From NCBI RefSeq assembly GCF_000162875.1, contig NZ_GG700630.1, positions 1,334,832 through 1,398,831 of the forward strand: a stretch of 64,000 nt of DNA. The letters are read 5' to 3'. The position numbers and the translations under genes were made by a program. The DNA is from Slackia exigua ATCC 700122 (GTDB lineage Bacteria; Actinomycetota; Coriobacteriia; Coriobacteriales; Eggerthellaceae). The notes beneath the pieces were generated by a model. It worked only from the letters and a program-made list of their open reading frames with translations, was not told where the DNA came from and made no database searches. Each line of letters starts with the position of its first letter. The first letter of the stretch is position 1. Below, one piece after another: positions 17,167-25,122 of this stretch.

Positions 17167-18201
17167 TTATCGCCTCGCCAGAAGCTCGCTTAGCCGTTCT
17201 TGATGGGCGGGCGTGAGCCTCAGCCCCGTCTCGATATATGCCTCGAGCGTGCCGAAGGTGCGTTCCGCCTCGTCGAAAAACGCGTCAAGATAGCCTTTGC
17301 GCGCCTCGAGGAACGAATCGAGGATTTCCGTTTCTTCGGGAGACATTCCCAGGGAAAGGCGATCCCGTTCGGCGGCGATTTCCCGGGCGTTCACTCGATT
17401 GGCATCGAGGTAGTCGGCGAGGATATCATTGTACGAAGCGCCGGCGACGTAGAGCGCGACGGCGCTGAGCACGCCCGTGCGGTCCTTCCCGTTCACGCAA
17501 TGGACGAGAGCGGGCGTCCCTTCGGCGGCTATCGATCGCAGGGCATATCCGATCAGGGGATACTCACGTGCATAACGTCGGTAGTTCGCGCTCATGCGCT
17601 CTCCGGGCGCCCCGTACCGCCCGATCGTGCCGGCAATCAGGCGCTTGCCGGCATCTTTTCTCCGCGATTCCGACGGCTCGAGCGTGATAGACCGCACATG
17701 CACGATGCAGGGATCGGCGGACGACGCGACCTCGTGGACCGTGCGGATGTCGTAGATAGATCGTACGCCGAGGCGTTCGGATATGAAAATCGCGTCTTCG
17801 TGCGAAAGTCCGTCCAGCGCGGCGCTCCGGAAGAGCTTCGCGCCGTAGAGCGCGCCTCCGCCGACGGCTCTGAGGTGAAACGGCCCGTATTCGCGGATCA
17901 GCGTGCCGCGTTCGTGCACAGTGAACGCGAAGTTCGTGGTGACGAGGGAAGGCGTGCCGTTCGAGCCGACTCCGCGCGCCCTGAGCACGAACGTCCCTGC
18001 GCTTGTCGGCGTGTGCTCGAAGCTCCATCGCACGCCGCGATCCGGGTCGGTCCCGACTACCGGATAGGCCGTCCAGCTTTTCCCGTCGTCAAGGGAGAAC
18101 TGCACGGCCGATACGCCGCGTTCCAACTCGTCCACGTATCCGGAGAACACGATGGGCTCGTCGACGAAATAGAGCGCTGCATTGTCGGTGTATTCGGTCA
18201 T
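17167..18201 (-). CDS. Tyrosine phosphatase with N-terminal Mo-co-dimer-like Ig domain
   Basis: A 344-residue fusion. Residues 1-100 form an Ig-like beta domain: SGYVDELERGVSAVQFSLDD, followed by GKSWTAY, WSFEHTP and GTFVLRARG. This matches the C-terminal dimerisation domain of sulfite-oxidase-type molybdenum enzymes. The rest is a Y_phosphatase3/DSP-like phosphatase: a conserved LFRSAALDGL stretch, IYDIRT, and the catalytic P-loop HCVNGKDRTG near residue 230 with Cys and Arg intact. The ATG at 18201 follows GAGGAGG at ten bases. No signal peptide, so it should be cytoplasmic, unlike the molybdenum enzymes next to it. It is divergent from the triple-haem gene. The fusion partner suggests a role tied to those enzymes, but the substrate is unknown. 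Confidence 0.75.
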   Translation of the reverse strand: MTEYTDNAALYFVDEPIVFSGYVDELERGVSAVQFSLDDGKSWTAYPVVGTDPDRGVRWSFEHTPTSAGTFVLRARGVGSNGTPSLVTTNFAFTVHERGTLIREYGPFHLRAVGGGALYGAKLFRSAALDGLSHEDAIFISERLGVRSIYDIRTVHEVASSADPCIVHVRSITLEPSESRRKDAGKRLIAGTIGRYGAPGERMSANYRRYAREYPLIGYALRSIAAEGTPALVHCVNGKDRTGVLSAVALYVAGASYNDILADYLDANRVNAREIAAERDRLSLGMSPEETEILDSFLEARKGYLDAFFDEAERTFGTLEAYIETGLRLTPAHQERLSELLARR

Positions 18202-18509
18202 GACGCGTGAGGTCCTCCTCGATCGCGGGCGCTGAATCGAACACGCATGCCGAGGCCCACGGCACGGGGCGTTCGCCCCCGACGGCCGCGTCCGGCGGTT
18301 GCGTCGTAGGCGGCGCTTGCGTTCCATGCATAGCAAGATACCAGTTCCCGACCGTTTCCGCGCATTCGGCCCATCCGAATCGTTACGAATGCGCGGTCGA
18401 TGCAGATAGCGGCATGAATCAATTGCACCCTTTGTTTTTCTTGACTTGACCTGGACGTCAAAGTTTATGGTGCTCGCGGGGAAAAGGGACGACGAATAAA
18501 GGAGGAATT
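18202..18509 (+). promoter_or_regulatory. Divergent intergenic region with promoter and TTGAC inverted repeat
   Basis: 308 bp between the phosphatase and the triple-haem gene. A candidate promoter for the plus strand has -35 TTGACT (18441-18446), a 17-base spacer and -10 TTTATG (18464-18469). TTGAC-N6-GTCAA (18446-18461) lies in the spacer and could bind a regulator. AAAGGAGGA (18499-18507) is the ribosome site for 18510. No gene seen in the stretch. Confidence 0.5.
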
Positions 18510-20111
18510 ATGGGAAAGCGATGGCGCATCGTTTCCGTTGCTGCTATCACCTGCGTCCTGTCCCTGTTGGTCGGATTGAGCGCATGCGGCTCGCCGAAAC
18601 AGGGGGATGCGGAAACGCAGGGTACGGAGGCGAAGAGCACGACGGCTTTGATGGGGCAGAGCGGCGAGCTCGACGAGAACGGCTTTCCGAAGCCGGCGGT
18701 CAGGACGCTCGAAGGCGGCATCCAGATTCAACGCACGCCCGACGAGGCCTATCCGGGAACGCTTGATGGGAGCGTCCCGTACCACACGCCCGAGGTGTAC
18801 GTTCCCTACAACACGTATTATCTGAAGGCGGACGAGAAGGGGTGCAACGCGTGCCATGCTGACCTGGCGAAGACTATCGATTCCATGCCGTACGACCATC
18901 CCGACCTAGAGAATCCGTTCGGCATACAGGTCACGGTTCAGATGTGCATCGACTGCCATACCTACGGAGCCGGCTATCTGACCAACAATAAATCGTTCGG
19001 CACGATGGTTCACGGCATCCATAACACATCCCAGAAGGCCGAGTGCTGGAACTGCCACGTGGGAACCGGTTCCGGCGACGGCATGCAGCTATGGGACATC
19101 GTCAAACACCAGCAGCTTCGCGGCATCAAGCCGGTCGAGAACGTGAAGGGCGATTTCAGCTTCGATCAGACCAAGACCATTTCCGCCGATGAGATGTTCG
19201 ACTTCTCCTGGCTGAGCTACGACGGCGACTACGACCGCAAGGCAAAGACGGCTGCGGGCGTTCCGATCGACGAAGATCTGTTCAAGACCTGGACCATCAC
19301 CTTCTCCGGCGCGGTGGGCAAGGAAGCCACCTACACGCTTCCCGAGCTTATCGAGAAATACGGCAGCGTGCAGGTTCCGCTCACGATGCACTGCACGATG
19401 AACCCGGTCGGCGGCCCTCTTATCGGCAATTGCACCTACACAGGCATTCCGCTCAGCAAGATCTTCGCCGACCTGGGCATCAATGACGGGGCTGTCGGAT
19501 TCACGAGCCTTTCCCCCGACGGCAACGCTGCGAACGTCATGTTCGACGATTTCAAGGAAGGCTATCTGGTCTACGAGATCGACGGGAAGCCCCTTCCTTG
19601 GAAGCACGGCTATCCCGTGCAGATGGCCGTTCCCGGCTCCGGTGCTCCGGCGTGGAATAAGAGCGTGTCCGACATCATCGTCAATACCGAGGCGGAACGC
19701 GATTCGATGTACGAATGGAACGGATGGCCCAAGGAAGCGGGCGACGGCGAGACCTATACGCCCGCCGGCTGGCCCTACGTCACGAGCAACGGCTTCCTGA
19801 ACAAGCCTAACGTCGGTATTTTCAACTTCAGCGAAGGCCAGGTCATCAAGACGGGGCAGCCCTATGAGTTCACCGGTTACGCCCATGGCTACGACCGTGA
19901 GATAACCGCGGTTGAATTCTCCATGGACGGCGGCGCCACGTGGACGCGCGGAGAGACTCCGGGCACGACGAAAGACAACTGGATCGTTTGGAAGTTCGCC
20001 TATACCCCCGAAGAAGACGGCGCAGGCGTGCTGACGGTGCGCTCGGTCGCCGACGACGGCACGGTCACGGATGAGCCCGTCGAGATGCTGTTCAACGCGA
20101 AGAGCGAATAG
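18510..20111 (+). CDS. Triple-haem lipoprotein fused to sulfite-oxidase-type molybdopterin domain
   Basis: A 533-residue exported protein with three parts. A lipoprotein signal ends in LVGLSAC, lipidated Cys26. Residues 105-190 carry three haem c motifs: CNACH (about 111), CIDCH (about 146) and CWNCH (about 179). Residues 255-405 form the oxidoreductase molybdopterin-binding domain with HCTMNPVGGPLIGNC, whose Cys (about 294) is the expected molybdenum ligand. Residues 435-530 form the Mo-co dimerisation domain (AVEFSMDGGATWTRGE). It probably passes electrons between a periplasmic-side substrate and membrane carriers through the haems; the substrate is unknown. It is followed after 11 bp by a second, degenerate molybdopterin-fold gene. 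No haem-attachment genes are visible in the window. Confidence 0.8.
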   Translation: MGKRWRIVSVAAITCVLSLLVGLSACGSPKQGDAETQGTEAKSTTALMGQSGELDENGFPKPAVRTLEGGIQIQRTPDEAYPGTLDGSVPYHTPEVYVPYNTYYLKADEKGCNACHADLAKTIDSMPYDHPDLENPFGIQVTVQMCIDCHTYGAGYLTNNKSFGTMVHGIHNTSQKAECWNCHVGTGSGDGMQLWDIVKHQQLRGIKPVENVKGDFSFDQTKTISADEMFDFSWLSYDGDYDRKAKTAAGVPIDEDLFKTWTITFSGAVGKEATYTLPELIEKYGSVQVPLTMHCTMNPVGGPLIGNCTYTGIPLSKIFADLGINDGAVGFTSLSPDGNAANVMFDDFKEGYLVYEIDGKPLPWKHGYPVQMAVPGSGAPAWNKSVSDIIVNTEAERDSMYEWNGWPKEAGDGETYTPAGWPYVTSNGFLNKPNVGIFNFSEGQVIKTGQPYEFTGYAHGYDREITAVEFSMDGGATWTRGETPGTTKDNWIVWKFAYTPEEDGAGVLTVRSVADDGTVTDEPVEMLFNAKSE

Positions 20112-20122
20112 GAGGTAGAGTC

Positions 20123-20917
20123 ATGAGCAAGACGATCAAGACCGTCATGGCGGTCGCCACCACCGGCGCCTTCATTGCTTCAGGCACGCTGACCAGCGCC
20201 GCTCTCGCCGATCAGCACATCGATGCCGTCGGCTCGGATTCCGGTATCGCGCAGGATGACGCATCCGCGCGGACCGGCTTCACGCGGGTGAATCGCGCGG
20301 TCGAGGGGACGTTTTCCTATAACCAGGACGTGACGTTCTCGAACGCAGAGCTGAGAAAGGCCGTGTTCGAAGGTTCCGACCACCTGTGCGGCTCTGCCGA
20401 TCAAGAGGAGCTGTCTGCGCAGGAGATCAAGGATATACGCGTGCAGGGCGACGTCGAGCATGCGTTCACGGCGAACATAGCCGATTATGAGAAGAAGGCT
20501 CCTGCGAAGCGCGTCATGGGCTGCACCTGTGCAGGCAATCCGAACGACGGCCGCGCAAGCGCGAATGCCGAAGTCGAAGGATTCCTGCTCAAATCGCTGA
20601 TCGCCGACGCAAAGCCCTCTGCCGACGCCAATACCATCACGTTGTATTCCGCCGATGGCTACAAGGTCGCGCTTCCTCTCAGCTACGTCACCCAGCGCTA
20701 TTCGATCATCGTGACGGGGATAAACGGCGAAGCCGTTTCCTCGGCGGTGGGCTCGGGCAACCAGCTGTGGCTCGGCAGCGTGTCCGCCCGATACTTCGCG
20801 CGTGACATCGTGCGCATCGATATCACGGCGGAGAGCGAGGTCCCCGAGATTCCGCAGAGCCCTGCCGATGTCAACCAACCGAACGTGGGCGTGCTCAGCG
20901 CCGAGGTGGCGCAGTGA
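20123..20917 (+). CDS. Exported molybdopterin-fold protein, probable partner subunit
   Basis: A 264-residue protein with a Sec-type signal peptide (about residues 1-29, SAALA before Asp30). The body resembles the sulfite-oxidase molybdopterin domain: MGCTCAGNPNDGRASANAEV parallels the cysteine region of the upstream enzyme, and ITLYSADGYKVALPLSYV and the GSGNQLWLGS loop fit the fold. The Cys pair at about 133-135 could include a metal ligand, but several motif residues differ from active enzymes. The end, NQPNVGVLSAEVAQ, aligns with NKPNVGIFNFSEGQ in the upstream protein, where that sequence runs on into the dimerisation domain. Here a stop interrupts and the domain continues in the next frame. 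It may be a non-catalytic partner of 18510. Confidence 0.65.
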   Translation: MSKTIKTVMAVATTGAFIASGTLTSAALADQHIDAVGSDSGIAQDDASARTGFTRVNRAVEGTFSYNQDVTFSNAELRKAVFEGSDHLCGSADQEELSAQEIKDIRVQGDVEHAFTANIADYEKKAPAKRVMGCTCAGNPNDGRASANAEVEGFLLKSLIADAKPSADANTITLYSADGYKVALPLSYVTQRYSIIVTGINGEAVSSAVGSGNQLWLGSVSARYFARDIVRIDITAESEVPEIPQSPADVNQPNVGVLSAEVAQ

Positions 20918-21207
20918 TCGGGACCGTCCTCGGCATGGTGGGGAAGGAGGTCATCCTGAAAGGCTATGCCCAGGACTTCGATTCCGCCATCGATTCGATG
21001 CAGTTCTCGAGCGATCTCGGACAGACGTGGACGGAGTATCCTGTGAACCATGTCGATGAAGATTCGAATGTGAACTGGGAATATTCATTCGTTCCCGAGC
21101 AGGTCGGCCGATACGAGATTCTTATCCGTGCGGTCGATCGGAACGGCGCGGTGACGCCGGAGCCGGCGCATGCCTACGTGGATGTGCGGGAGGACGTCGA
21201 GTTGTGA
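20914..21207 (+). CDS. Mo-co dimerisation domain, separate frame
   Basis: A 97-residue Ig-like domain with LKGYAQDFDSAIDSMQFSSD, GQTWTEYP and the closing YEILIRAVDRNG strand, the usual dimerisation domain of sulfite-oxidase-type enzymes. It opens at GTG 20914, overlapping the previous stop by four bases (GTGA). It has no signal peptide, although its partner is exported. Reading the previous gene through CAG and slipping back one base gives AEVAQVIGT, continuous with the family sequence. Either it is a translationally coupled small subunit or the gene is split by a -1 shift. Confidence 0.6.
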   Translation: MIGTVLGMVGKEVILKGYAQDFDSAIDSMQFSSDLGQTWTEYPVNHVDEDSNVNWEYSFVPEQVGRYEILIRAVDRNGAVTPEPAHAYVDVREDVEL

Positions 21208-21252
21208 TCGAGGCGCGGTGCCGCGTGTCGGCGGCGCGCTGGAACCATAGAG

Positions 21253-21281
21253 GGCCCGATGAGAGTCGGGCCTTCTGATTT
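21253..21281 (+). terminator. Terminator after the molybdenum-enzyme genes
   Basis: Stem GGCCCGA (21253-21259), six-base loop and TCGGGCC (21266-21272), then a T-rich tail TTCTGATTT. It stands 46 bp after the last stop codon. Confidence 0.7.
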
Positions 21282-21334
21282 CACGGCATGTCCAAGGCTG
21301 TGGACGGAGTGCCGGTCGTCGCATTCCTGCTCGA

Positions 21335-21395
21335 CCCGTCCCTGCATATGCAGGGACGGGCGCTCGCGAGAAGGAGGCGGGCGCCTTCTCGCTTT
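21335..21395. terminator. Two hairpins between convergent genes
   Basis: Bases 21335-21360 form a perfect 26-bp palindrome centred on TGCATATGCA, without a T tract. Bases 21366-21374 (GCGAGAAGG) pair with 21384-21392 (CCTTCTCGC), followed by TTTC. They lie between the molybdenum genes and the convergent MerR gene and may act as a terminator for one or both directions. Confidence 0.5.
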
Positions 21396-21402
21396 CGGAA
21401 TC

Positions 21403-22290
21403 CTACGCGGTTCGGCTCCGTACGGGAATCTGCAGCTTGTAGAACATCTCTCGGCCCTCGTACAGGAATGCCGGGGTGTCGGCGATGATCTCTCCGAAAT
21501 AGTCGCCGACGATTTCCAGGTCGTTCTTCTCGGCGAAATCAAGCATTTCGATGATGCCTTGATACTCGCTGTTTTCTCCCTCGGGCGTTTTATAGGAATT
21601 CCGGTACATGGTCATGTACGTGTTCTCAGGGATGGTCTCAAGCTTCCCCCTGTAGGAGCCAGGCAATCCGGCGCTCGGAATGAGAATGAACGATTTGTCC
21701 ACGGAGAAGCTTCCATCCAGGAGGCTTTCCTTTTTGATATGACCTCCTACCAGCGCGAACAACCATACCGGAAAGCCGCTTTCCTTCAGGTGCCGCTTCG
21801 TGAGCCGCAGGTTTATCTCCCAGTCCTGGATGACGCGGTCGGCATCGCCGTCGAGAACCCCGGCTCCCGGATGAAGAACCTCGAAGAACAGGGCCGTGCG
21901 CTCCTCGATATGTTCGAGGATCACGTGATCGCAGATGGGATGGTCTGCAAGGATGCTGTAGTTCTTCAACATCATTTCGGCGCTCTTCTGCGCCAGGGTC
22001 AACCGGTCGATCTCTTCCTGAACGTCGTCGATCCGTTCTCTAAGCGAGGTTTCCCATAAGGATCGGTCACGTTGATGCACCAGGTGCGCGATGTCATCGA
22101 GGGAAAAATCCAGACTCCGGAGATGGTGGATCATATCGATGGTCGCGCTTTGCTCGCAGCTATAATAGCGGTAGCCGGTTTCCTGGTCGATGCGTGCGGG
22201 TTTCAGGATTCCCTTTTCATGGTAGATCCTGAGCGCTCGTTCGCTGATGCCGTTCAATTCGGCCATCCGACCGATACTGCATTCCTCCAT
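21403..22290 (-). CDS. MerR family regulator with effector-binding domain
   Basis: A 295-residue transcription factor. Residues 1-70 are a MerR winged helix-turn-helix (SIGRMAELNGISERALRIYHE, with the GYRYYSCEQ wing) and 70-115 a coiled-coil dimerisation helix. The C-terminal 170 residues resemble the GyrI/BmrR-type effector-binding fold, suggesting a bulky hydrophobic or cationic ligand instead of a metal; there is no metal-binding Cys pattern. ATG 22288-22290 is preceded by AAAGGGG at seven bases; an upstream ATG at 22338 lacks a site. No transporter gene is adjacent, so the target is unclear. Confidence 0.82.
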   Translation of the reverse strand: MEECSIGRMAELNGISERALRIYHEKGILKPARIDQETGYRYYSCEQSATIDMIHHLRSLDFSLDDIAHLVHQRDRSLWETSLRERIDDVQEEIDRLTLAQKSAEMMLKNYSILADHPICDHVILEHIEERTALFFEVLHPGAGVLDGDADRVIQDWEINLRLTKRHLKESGFPVWLFALVGGHIKKESLLDGSFSVDKSFILIPSAGLPGSYRGKLETIPENTYMTMYRNSYKTPEGENSEYQGIIEMLDFAEKNDLEIVGDYFGEIIADTPAFLYEGREMFYKLQIPVRSRTA

Positions 22291-22649
22291 TGGCGTTCCC
22301 CTTTGCCAAACGGAATGGGCTCTGTCCGAATTGCGCATGCTGTGCGAAGCGTTCGGCTTTCCGCATCCGAATCGGATTGCGCACTGAGCCTCCCCCGAGT
22401 TCGATCGCTTGCAGCACCAATTCTCAGTTGACTATTCTACAGGGGTAGGTTCGCTTTACGCGTTAAACCTTTCAGCCTGGATTCGTCGGATGGCAGCCAT
22501 TCTTGCGACGGAGGGATTGCCGATCTTTTCAGTGAAAATATGCCAATCTTTGTAATGAAAAGTTACCAATCTTAGTAGTGAAAAAGCGCCAATCTTTGTA
22601 GTAAGATTTAATTCAAATAATCTAGCAGGCATTATAAAAAGAGGTATCC
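22291..22649. other. AT-rich intergenic region between MerR and ATPase genes
   Basis: 359 bp without a gene. The part nearest the MerR gene is ordinary in composition. From about 22430 it becomes AT-rich, unlike its surroundings, and includes the 23-bp repeat array (22519-22610). No clear MerR-type operator was seen. Confidence 0.6.
22519..22610 (+). repeat. Four tandem 23-bp repeats upstream of ATPase gene
   Basis: Four copies of a 23-bp unit begin at 22519, 22542, 22565 and 22588, exactly 23 bp apart. The shared core is (G/A)CCRATCTTWGTARTGAAAA, where the first copy has TTTTCAGT in the middle and the last copy breaks off after GTAGTAAGA. The array ends 40 bp before the ATPase start. Regular spacing near two helical turns suggests a row of protein-binding sites. 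Confidence 0.85.
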
Positions 22650-23921
22650 ATGCGGAACTACCGGAAGCGCGTATACGACCAGATTCTTGAAAAAAGGCTT
22701 GCAGCCAAGGGTGCGGTGCTTATCGAGGGTCTGAAATGGTGCGGCAAGACGACCACGGCCCAACAGCATGCCAAGAGCGTCTTGTATCTGCAGGATCCTC
22801 GTGCCAGGGCGCAGAACCTTCGACTTGCGCAGCTTGATCCTAGCCGCCTTCTCGAAGGTTCGGCACCACGATTGATCGACGAATGGCAGGATGCGCCTCA
22901 ACTCTGGGACGCTGTGCGGTTCGAGGTGGACGAAAGGGGAGAATTCGGTCAGTTCATCCTGACCGGATCGAGCGTCCCGGCGGACATGAGCGAAATGGCG
23001 CATTCAGGAACGGGGCGAATCGCCCGCATGCGCATGGGTACGATGTCTCTGTTCGAATCAGGAGAGTCGACGGGCGATGTTTCGCTCGGTCAGTTGTTTT
23101 CCGGAAGGGACATGCCTATTGCGTCATGTGAAGACGATCTTGGAACCATGGCTTTTCTGACTTGTCGCGGCGGATGGCCCGAAAGTATTGACCGACCGTA
23201 TGATGTGGCTCTTCAACAGGCATTCGATTATCTTGACGCACTGGCTGAAACGGACGTATCCCGCGTTGATGGAGTGAAGCGCAATCCTCTGACAGCCCGA
23301 GCGCTCATGCGTTCGTATGCACGCATGAGCGCTTCGCAGGGAACGAGCGTATCCATATTCCAAGATGTAACGGAGAGCGGACATGACGTAAGTCCGAGCA
23401 CTCTGAATCAATACCTCGAAGCTCTTTCGCGGCTGTTCGTGACAGACGATTTGCCTGCTTGGAATCCGAACCTCCGTTCCAAGACGGCTATACGAACGTC
23501 CGCTACGCGTCATTTCGCCGATCCGTCCATCGCGACCGCGGCGCTGGGAGCTACGCCCGCGGAGCTCTTGGACGATCTGAGTACGTTCGGCCTTGCGTTC
23601 GAGACCCTCTGCATTCGCGATCTCAGGGCATATGCTCAGGCTCTGGACGGTGAAGTGATGCATTATCGCGATCGATCGGGGCTTGAGGCGGACGCGGTCG
23701 TTCGTCTTCGCAATGGGAAGTATGGGCTTGTGGAAATCAAGCTTGGCGGCTCGGCTCTCATAGAGGAAGGTGCGAAGAGCCTCAAGGTGCTTGCGCAGAA
23801 GATAGATATTAAGAAGATGCGCGATCCTTCGTTCCTCATGGTTCTTACGGCTACGGGCGGCTTCAGCTATACGCGCGAAGACGGGGTGCTTGTTGTGCCC
23901 GTTCGGACGCTCGGGGTGTAG
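22650..23921 (+). CDS. AAA ATPase with DUF4143 (archaeal-type ATPase family)
   Basis: A 423-residue protein of the widespread AAA_14/DUF4143 family, whose function is not established. The N terminus holds an ATPase domain with Walker A GLKWCGKTTT (residues 27-36), a Walker B-like LIDEWQDAP (about 80) and the sensor GQFILTGSS (about 110). The C-terminal DUF4143 part (about 200-420) contains FGLAFETLCIRDL and the YGLVEIKLGGS stretch. That last stretch, with YRDRSGLEADAVV before it, matches the nuclease-like PD-(D/E)xK core (Asp, then Glu-x-Lys) seen in this family. The start ATG lies after AAAGAGG. It stands alone, with a conserved-looking repeat array before it, and may be a mobile or self-regulated gene. 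Confidence 0.8.
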   Translation: MRNYRKRVYDQILEKRLAAKGAVLIEGLKWCGKTTTAQQHAKSVLYLQDPRARAQNLRLAQLDPSRLLEGSAPRLIDEWQDAPQLWDAVRFEVDERGEFGQFILTGSSVPADMSEMAHSGTGRIARMRMGTMSLFESGESTGDVSLGQLFSGRDMPIASCEDDLGTMAFLTCRGGWPESIDRPYDVALQQAFDYLDALAETDVSRVDGVKRNPLTARALMRSYARMSASQGTSVSIFQDVTESGHDVSPSTLNQYLEALSRLFVTDDLPAWNPNLRSKTAIRTSATRHFADPSIATAALGATPAELLDDLSTFGLAFETLCIRDLRAYAQALDGEVMHYRDRSGLEADAVVRLRNGKYGLVEIKLGGSALIEEGAKSLKVLAQKIDIKKMRDPSFLMVLTATGGFSYTREDGVLVVPVRTLGV

Positions 23922-24032
23922 GCTGGAGCGTATGGCGGGCTGCGCAGCTGCGAGGTTGCGGATTCGCTTGGCATCGGGCTGCTGCCGTATAGCACGCATG
24001 ACGATGCTGTTAAGCGCCCCCCACTCTTCGTT

Positions 24033-24833
24033 CTAGTCGGTCTTCCGGTCGCAGTCGCATTCCGCATCGCGGGAATGCCTCCTATCCCTTCGCTCTATCC
24101 TGCGCGTCGGGCGGGGAAGACGCCCGCGATGATAGAGCCCGCGCAGCGCGTGCCCCCCGCGTGCCAGATAGTCGGTCAGGTCGCGCGGATCGTCCGAGGT
24201 GCTCCAGTTGAACCAGATGCTCGCGTATCGCAGCGCCGTGGTCAGCACGACGCATACGGCCAGCGCGATAAAGTCGTTCATAGAGGCAAGCAGCACAAAT
24301 GAGAACGAGCCTGCGACGCCCGCCATGCCGTAGAACGATCCTGCCTTGAAGATGGCGGGAACTTCGCCCACGAACACATCGCGCAAGGCGCCTCCTCCCA
24401 CCGCCGTCACCGCGCCGAGAATGAACGAAACCACAGGTCCGCTGTCGCAGCCGAGCGCCTTGCTCGCGCCCGCTGCGGCGAACAGCCCGACCGAAAGCGT
24501 ATCCAGGAGGAATACCGCAGGTTCGAGGTTGCGGAAGATGCGTCTGAAATAGAATGCCAGCACGCATACGACTATGCTCGCCAGCACGAGGTACGGATGC
24601 TGCGTGAAATAGACGCCTTGGTCTTGGAGGAGCATATCGCGCAGGATGCCGCCCCCGAAGCCCGTGATGAGCCCGAGCGAAACGACGCCGATGATGTCGA
24701 GCTTGCGGTTGCACGCGAACGTCGCGCCGCCGATGACGCCGACGACCACCGCGAGATAGTCGATGATGGCAGGCGTCAGGCCTCCGCCCGTATCGACGAG
24801 CTCGGGAATCAAGGCGGCGAGGAAGTGCTCCAA
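24033..24833 (-). CDS. TRIC-type cation channel / UPF0126 membrane protein
   Basis: A 266-residue membrane protein of the UPF0126 family, related to trimeric intracellular cation channels. It contains the two internally repeated three-helix units, each ending in a glycine-rich motif: GFGGGILRDMLL and AVGGGALRDVFVG. These GG-x3-RD motifs line the pore in known structures. The C-terminal tail of about 50 residues is Arg-rich and unusually long. I prefer a TTG start at 24831-24833 because AAAGGAG lies six bases before it; an ATG at 24851 would include the ribosome site in the coding sequence. Physiological ion unknown. Confidence 0.75.
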   Translation of the reverse strand: MEHFLAALIPELVDTGGGLTPAIIDYLAVVVGVIGGATFACNRKLDIIGVVSLGLITGFGGGILRDMLLQDQGVYFTQHPYLVLASIVVCVLAFYFRRIFRNLEPAVFLLDTLSVGLFAAAGASKALGCDSGPVVSFILGAVTAVGGGALRDVFVGEVPAIFKAGSFYGMAGVAGSFSFVLLASMNDFIALAVCVVLTTALRYASIWFNWSTSDDPRDLTDYLARGGHALRGLYHRGRLPRPTRRIERRDRRHSRDAECDCDRKTD

Positions 24834-25072
24834 CCGGCGCTCCTTTCGCATGCAAGGCGGAAGTGATGACGATGCGGCGATGATAGCGCGAGTCTGCGCG
24901 TTTTTCGAGATGCGAATGCATGCGATTCGTCGTGCGGGCTGCATCGTTTTTCGACCAAGCGTCGACTGTATGCAATCTTGGTTCGATACAAACGTATGGC
25001 GCGCGGATTCGCCAGCACCTCATTTCCCGCGAGGCGTCCGACAGGACATGTTTCGCTTCCGTATGCACGTTT

Positions 25073-25106
25073 CTTACGGAAGCGAAACGCATTTCGCTTC
25101 CGTAAG
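25073..25106 (-). terminator. 15-bp perfect hairpin after the DmsAB operon
   Basis: Bases 25073-25087 and 25092-25106 form a perfect 15-bp stem around the loop CGCA. It begins 17 bp after the dmsB-like stop on the minus strand and probably ends that transcript. A third copy of TTTCGCTTCCGTA lies at 25051-25063. No strong T tract follows, so termination is inferred from position and stem strength. Confidence 0.6.
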
Positions 25107-25122
25107 ATGTGCGGCAACGTTG

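Noticed and set aside
22519-22610. CRISPR array
   Set aside because: The unit is 23 bp with no distinct spacers and only four copies; no cas genes nearby. Tandem operator-type repeats fit better.
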